From NCBI RefSeq assembly GCF_003387075.1, contig NZ_QUMQ01000001.1, forward strand, positions 7,192,001 to 7,256,000: a stretch of 64,000 nt of DNA, written 5' to 3'. The position numbers and the translations under genes were made by a program. The notes under the pieces are model-generated. The model did no database searches, was not told the origin of the DNA, and saw only the letters and a list, made by a program, of their open reading frames with translations. Shown here piece by piece: positions 60,337-64,000 of the stretch. The stretch's first letter is position 1. Every line of letters starts with the position of its first letter. Source of the DNA: Asanoa ferruginea (GTDB taxonomy: Bacteria > Actinomycetota > Actinomycetes > Mycobacteriales > Micromonosporaceae).

Positions 60337-60564
60337 TTAGGGGGACGCGGCGAAGCGGCGGACACCCCAGACGTGGAATCCCAGCCCGATGCCCCAGCCG
60401 ACGATCGACCAGAGCGGCCAGAAGAAGATGTCCGGGGTCAGGATCCACCACAACACGATCTGAACCAGATTGCCGACGATGTAGCTGAGCACATGGATCC
60501 ACAGACCAAGTTTCAGGGCGGCTGCGGTCGGCTGGGGCCGGATTCCCGCGGGTTTATAGTTCAT
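60337..60564 (-). CDS. 2TM-domain small membrane protein
   Basis: A 75-aa membrane protein with two helices: LKLGLWIHVLSYIVGNLVQI and PLWSIVGWGIGLGFHVWGVR. The HVLSY...N pattern and the G-GLGFHVWGV ending fit the 2TM domain family, found alone or on histidine kinases. The ATG at 60564 is chosen because upstream codons are not needed. It is divergent from the FAD oxidoreductase. Function unknown. Confidence 0.8.
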   Translation of the reverse strand: MNYKPAGIRPQPTAAALKLGLWIHVLSYIVGNLVQIVLWWILTPDIFFWPLWSIVGWGIGLGFHVWGVRRFAASP

Positions 60565-60650
60565 GAGCGCACGGTAGATCGACGCTCTTGATACCAACGG
60601 AACGCGGGCCCGACTTCGTTCAGTGCTCGTCAACTACGCGAGGGAACCAC

Positions 60651-62246
60651 GTGAACGACGGTGTGGGGCGGCGCGGTCTGGTCCTCGACGACGAGCAGTT
60701 CCGCCGGCTCGCCGGCTACGGCGAGGTCGAGCAGGCCGAGGCCGGGCGGGATCTGTTCACCACCGGCGACGACTCCTACGACTTCTTCCTGCTCCGGTCG
60801 GCGACCGTCGACATCGTCCGCAACGCCACGGTGATCGAGCCGGAGCGGTTGATCTACCGCGGTGTCCCCGGAGACTTCCTGGGCGAGCTCAACCTGTTGA
60901 CCGGTCAGCATGTCTACCTCACCTGCCGGGTGGTGACCGGCGGGGAGGTCGTCCGGATCGGGGCGCCGATGTTGCGCCGGGCCCTCGCGGAGCAGGTCGA
61001 CATCGCCGACATCCTGATCGAGGCGTTCCGCGAACGGCGCGAGGTCATCGGCGACGCGGCCGGCAACGCCTTGGAGTTGGTCGGCCAACGGGATGCCGCC
61101 GAGACGCTGGAGCTGCGCACCTACGTGACCCAACTGCTGCTGCCGCACGCCTGGCTCGACGCGGCCTCCGACTCCGGGGGCTCGCTGATGCGGCTGGCCG
61201 AGCTGAGCCACGACGACCTGCCTGCGGCGATTTTCAACGGTACGGCGCTGCGCCGCGCCACACCCAGAGCCATCGCCGAGGCGCTCGGCCTCACCTACCG
61301 GCCAGACGGGAACACGATCGATCTCGTCGTCGTGGGTGCCGGTCCGGCGGGTCTCGCGGCCGCGGTCTACGGCGCGTCCGAGGGCCTCAACACGGTCCTG
61401 CTCGACCGCACCGGGCTCGGCGGCCAGGCCGCCAAGAGCGCCCGCGTCGAAAACTACCTCGGCTTCCCGCAGGGGATCAGCGGCGAGCACCTGACCCGCT
61501 TGGCGATGGTCCAGGCGCTCAAGTTCGGCGTCCGGATCTACTCGCCCTGCGCGGTGGCCGGCCTCGACCTGGCGGTGGCACAGCGGCCAACCGTCGTGCT
61601 CGAAGACGGCACCCGGATAAACTGCCGAGCCGTTGTCGCCGCGACCGGGGCGCACTACCGGCGCCTCGACATTCCACAATGGGCAGACTTCGAAAGATCG
61701 GGCTGCATCCGGTACGCGGCCACGGAGCTTGACGTCCGGGGCTACGAGAATCAGCCGGTGACCGTTGTCGGGGGCGCCAACTCGGCCGGGCAGGCGGCGC
61801 TGTCCCTCGCCGCGCGCGGCGCGACGGTCGACCTGATCATCCGCGGCACCGACCTCGGCGCCCGGATGTCGTCCTACCTGACCGACCGGATCCGGGCGCA
61901 TCCGCTGATCCAGGTGCACCCCAACAGCACGGTCCGCGAACTGGCCGGCGGCGAAACCCTCCACTCGGTCGTCACCGAGCGGGGCCGGCTGGACTCCCGG
62001 GCGCTGTTCTGCTTCATCGGCGCCGACCCGGTGTCGGGCTGGCTTTCCGGCGTGGCGAAAGACGACGGCGGCTTCGTTCTCACCGACAGCCGGCTGCCCA
62101 CCGCGCCGCTACCGTTCGAGACCAGCGTTCCCCGGGTGTTCGCGGCCGGAGACCTGCGCGCCGGGTCGACGAAACGGGTGGCCACCGCCGTCGGCGACGG
62201 CGCGAGCGCGGTCTCCTCCGTGCACGCCGCGCTCGCCCGCGACTGA
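60651..62246 (+). CDS. Cyclic-nucleotide-binding domain fused to thioredoxin-reductase-like FAD protein
   Basis: A 531-aa protein. The N-terminal cNMP-binding domain (about 10-130; FTTGDDSYDFFLLRSATVDI, GDFLGELNLLTG) is followed by a linker and a thioredoxin-reductase-like flavoprotein (about 225-525): VVGAGPAGLAAAVYGASEGL, GGQAAKSARVENYLGFPQGI, VVGGANSAGQAALSLAARGA and the closing FAAGDLRAGSTKRVATAVGD. The redox-active CxxC is absent (SGCIRYAATE), so it is not a thioredoxin reductase. A sensor-regulated NADPH oxidase-like role is plausible. The GTG has GAGGGA 5 bp upstream. It converges on the desaturase gene with a 4-bp gap. Confidence 0.9.
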   Translation: MNDGVGRRGLVLDDEQFRRLAGYGEVEQAEAGRDLFTTGDDSYDFFLLRSATVDIVRNATVIEPERLIYRGVPGDFLGELNLLTGQHVYLTCRVVTGGEVVRIGAPMLRRALAEQVDIADILIEAFRERREVIGDAAGNALELVGQRDAAETLELRTYVTQLLLPHAWLDAASDSGGSLMRLAELSHDDLPAAIFNGTALRRATPRAIAEALGLTYRPDGNTIDLVVVGAGPAGLAAAVYGASEGLNTVLLDRTGLGGQAAKSARVENYLGFPQGISGEHLTRLAMVQALKFGVRIYSPCAVAGLDLAVAQRPTVVLEDGTRINCRAVVAATGAHYRRLDIPQWADFERSGCIRYAATELDVRGYENQPVTVVGGANSAGQAALSLAARGATVDLIIRGTDLGARMSSYLTDRIRAHPLIQVHPNSTVRELAGGETLHSVVTERGRLDSRALFCFIGADPVSGWLSGVAKDDGGFVLTDSRLPTAPLPFETSVPRVFAAGDLRAGSTKRVATAVGDGASAVSSVHAALARD

Positions 62247-62250
62247 GGCG

Positions 62251-63291
62251 TCAGGCCGCGCGTCGCGCCGCGTGCTCCGCCCGGGCGGGTGCGCTCACCT
62301 CGTGCAGGTAGCCCAGCGCCTGGCGGTAGGACGTGACGAGGCTGGTCTGCACGTACGCCACGCCGATCTCGGCGCAGTGTGCCTCGACGATCGGCTGGGC
62401 CTTGCGCAGGTTCGGTGCCGGCATGCCCGGGAACAGGTGGTGCTCGATCTGGTAGTTGAGCCCGCCCAGCGCCGCGTCGGTCAGCCAGCCGCCGCGTACG
62501 TTGCGTGAGGTCAGCACCTGCTTGCGCAGATAGTCTTCGGCGCCGGTCGGGTGCGGCATGCCCTTGTGGTTGGGCGCGAACGTCATGCCGAGGTAGACGC
62601 CGAACAGTGCCTGGTGCACCAGCAGGAAGGCGATCGCCTGTAGCGGCGAGAGCACGGTGAACAGCGCCACCAGGTAGCCGATCGCGTGCAGGACCAGCAG
62701 GGCGCTCTCCAGCTTGCGGTGCTTCACGACGCCGGCGCGCAGGGCCTTGATGCTCGACACCTTCAGGTCGATGGCCAGCAGCGTCAGCAGCGGGAAGAAC
62801 AGGGCGGCCTGGTGCCGGGTGATGAAGCCCTTCAGCCCGCGCCGGCCCAGCGCCGACTCGGTGGCCCAGATCAGCACCTCGGGCGCCACATCCGGGTCGA
62901 GGTCGTCGTGGTTGGGGTTGTTGTGGTGCCGGGTGTGCTTGTCCATCCACCAGCCGTAGCTCATGCCCACGCCGAGGTTGCCGGCGATCCGGCCCGCGAT
63001 CTCGCTGGGCCGCTTGGTGCGGAACACCTGGCGGTGCGCCAGGTCGTGCGCCACCAGGGCGACCTGGGTGAAGGTGACGGCGAGGAACGCGGCGGTGACA
63101 AGCTGCCACCACGACGAGCCGATCAGGAAGAACGCGGTCCAACCGCCGATCAGCATCAACGAGACGACGCTGAGCCGCGCCACGTAATAGATGGGCCGGC
63201 GCTGCATCAGCCCGGCGCCGGTGATGCGACGGGACAGGATGGCGAAGTCGCTGCCAGTCGTCGGGCGCGGCGGCGCCATCGTAATCGTCAT
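62251..63291 (-). CDS. Membrane fatty acid desaturase
   Basis: A 346-aa membrane-bound desaturase that introduces a double bond into fatty acyl chains using a diiron centre. The three His boxes are HDLAHRQ, HTRHHNNPN and QIEHHLFP. The QxxHH third box is typical of front-end desaturases. Four membrane-spanning segments are visible. No cytochrome b5 domain is fused, so a ferredoxin or flavodoxin donor is expected. It converges on the cNMP-FAD oxidoreductase, a possible redox partner by position only. Confidence 0.92.
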   Translation of the reverse strand: MTITMAPPRPTTGSDFAILSRRITGAGLMQRRPIYYVARLSVVSLMLIGGWTAFFLIGSSWWQLVTAAFLAVTFTQVALVAHDLAHRQVFRTKRPSEIAGRIAGNLGVGMSYGWWMDKHTRHHNNPNHDDLDPDVAPEVLIWATESALGRRGLKGFITRHQAALFFPLLTLLAIDLKVSSIKALRAGVVKHRKLESALLVLHAIGYLVALFTVLSPLQAIAFLLVHQALFGVYLGMTFAPNHKGMPHPTGAEDYLRKQVLTSRNVRGGWLTDAALGGLNYQIEHHLFPGMPAPNLRKAQPIVEAHCAEIGVAYVQTSLVTSYRQALGYLHEVSAPARAEHAARRAA

Positions 63292-63344
63292 AGCTCAATC
63301 AAACGGGCTAACGCCGCGAAAGTCAGTAACGCTAGCGTCCGGCT

Positions 63345-63983
63345 CTACGGGTGGCTAGCACCACCAACAGAAGCGGCCTCGGAGAGCAGATGGCGCAGCC
63401 GGTCGTGTTCTTCGGCCGTCCCGATCGCGGCCCGGTGCTCCGGATGTGCGACGTAGTAACGGATCGCGTCGGTCAGGAACCACGGGTGGATGTCGAGCCA
63501 GAGGAACGGGACGATGGCGATCCCCCACCAGCGGGCGAGGTTGGACCCGGTCACGCTCAACGAAAAGTTGTCTGTGCGCTTAACAGGCCGCAACGGAGTT
63601 CCCGGCTGCACCTCATCCCACGGCGCGTAGCGGTAGCCGAACTGCGCCAGCACCCGCACCCCGTCGCGGGTCAGCTCGACGGCCGGCCGGCCCAACCACA
63701 CGCCGCGGAGGTAGACCACCACGACCGTCGCGGCCATCAGGCCCAGAAAGGCGGTCAACACCACCTGCATGACGTCGACCTGCCATTCCGGGTCGGTGCC
63801 GGGCTCCCACGTGGTCGGCGCGAAAGCCGCGAAGTTGGCGGTGAGCGCGACCGCGACCACCGCCGGCCACCAGATCGCGATCGCCGCCGGCCGCGTGCGG
63901 AAAACCTGATTGCCGGCCGCCGTCACGAAAGCGACGGTGACCGACGAACGGCGCAGCAGCGGAACAATACCCGCCACCACCAA
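63345..63983 (-). CDS. Membrane protein, possibly cut by the window edge
   Basis: A protein of about 212 aa with two central hydrophobic segments (IAIWWPAVVAVALTANFAAF and VVLTAFLGLMAATVVVVYLR) and a cytoplasmic domain beginning AVELTRDGVRVLAQFGYRYA and PWDEVQ, which resembles a PH-like domain. The frame remains open to base 64000, so the start is uncertain: TTG 63983, GTG 63926, or beyond the window. The next gene towards the left is the desaturase, 53 bp away. Confidence 0.65.
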   Translation of the reverse strand: MVVAGIVPLLRRSSVTVAFVTAAGNQVFRTRPAAIAIWWPAVVAVALTANFAAFAPTTWEPGTDPEWQVDVMQVVLTAFLGLMAATVVVVYLRGVWLGRPAVELTRDGVRVLAQFGYRYAPWDEVQPGTPLRPVKRTDNFSLSVTGSNLARWWGIAIVPFLWLDIHPWFLTDAIRYYVAHPEHRAAIGTAEEHDRLRHLLSEAASVGGASHP

Positions 63984-64000
63984 GGCCGCCGAAGGGGACA

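Noticed and set aside
1-64000. tRNA, rRNA or riboswitch genes
   Set aside because: No cloverleaf-like or conserved riboswitch sequence was recognised by reading; a covariance-model search would be needed to exclude small RNAs.

Overview
This is a high-GC actinomycete chromosome segment with GTG starts, many 4-bp ATGA/GTGA overlaps, LacI-regulated sugar operons, SpoIIE-type phosphatase, DUF574 methyltransferase and CGNR regulators. A Micromonosporaceae-like host is my inference; no rRNA or tRNA is present to confirm it. About 67 protein genes are supported, including one frameshifted gene, one partial gene at the left edge, and one at the right edge that may be cut.

Layout. 1-3.6 kb: the end of a sugar-acid operon (two MalF/MalG-type permeases, an NAD-dependent epimerase/uronate-dehydrogenase-like enzyme and a mannonate-dehydratase-family enolase). 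3.7-7.5 kb: EamA exporter divergent from a LysR gene, an ArsR regulator and a DHA2-type MFS transporter. 7.5-15.3 kb: a secreted repeat protein, then a leftward L-rhamnose operon (ATPase, two permeases, lipoprotein, L-rhamnose isomerase, alpha/beta hydrolase) behind a promoter and a perfect LacI-type operator. 15.4-25.3 kb: mixed housekeeping and accessory genes, among them an inverted-repeat element, a CGNR/EamA divergent pair, Imm1-like and SUKH-like immunity genes, CopC, acyltransferase, serine hydrolase, HIT, CPBP protease and DUF2277.

25.3-30.5 kb is a visibly lower-GC island and the most interesting part of the window. A NUDIX-like protein is divergent from a tight three-gene operon: a 59-aa small protein, a GAF-GAF histidine-kinase-like protein, and a response regulator fused to a phosphotransferase/kinase-fold domain. 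It looks like a horizontally acquired phosphorelay with an enzymatic output, possibly a conflict or stress system; that function is inferred.

30.5-46.6 kb: oxidoreductases, a GAF/SpoIIE phosphatase, RidA and DUF1330, DHFR-like proteins, a DUF4062-NB-ARC STAND ATPase, a TetR/quinone-oxidoreductase pair, a 20-bp tandem-repeat array grown from the 3' end of a methyltransferase gene, a frameshifted gene, and a MerR-HEAT/HEAT operon with a textbook 19-bp-spacer MerR promoter.

46.6-57.2 kb: a large leftward glycoside-utilisation operon (four Gfo/Idh/MocA oxidoreductases, ABC binding protein, two permeases, GH42 beta-galactosidase) divergent from its LacI regulator, with two operator palindromes in between. 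57.2-64 kb: two unknown genes, an LPxTG-anchored IPT protein, a secreted beta-helix protein, a 2TM protein, a cyclic-nucleotide-domain/FAD oxidoreductase convergent with a fatty acid desaturase, and a membrane protein at the right edge.
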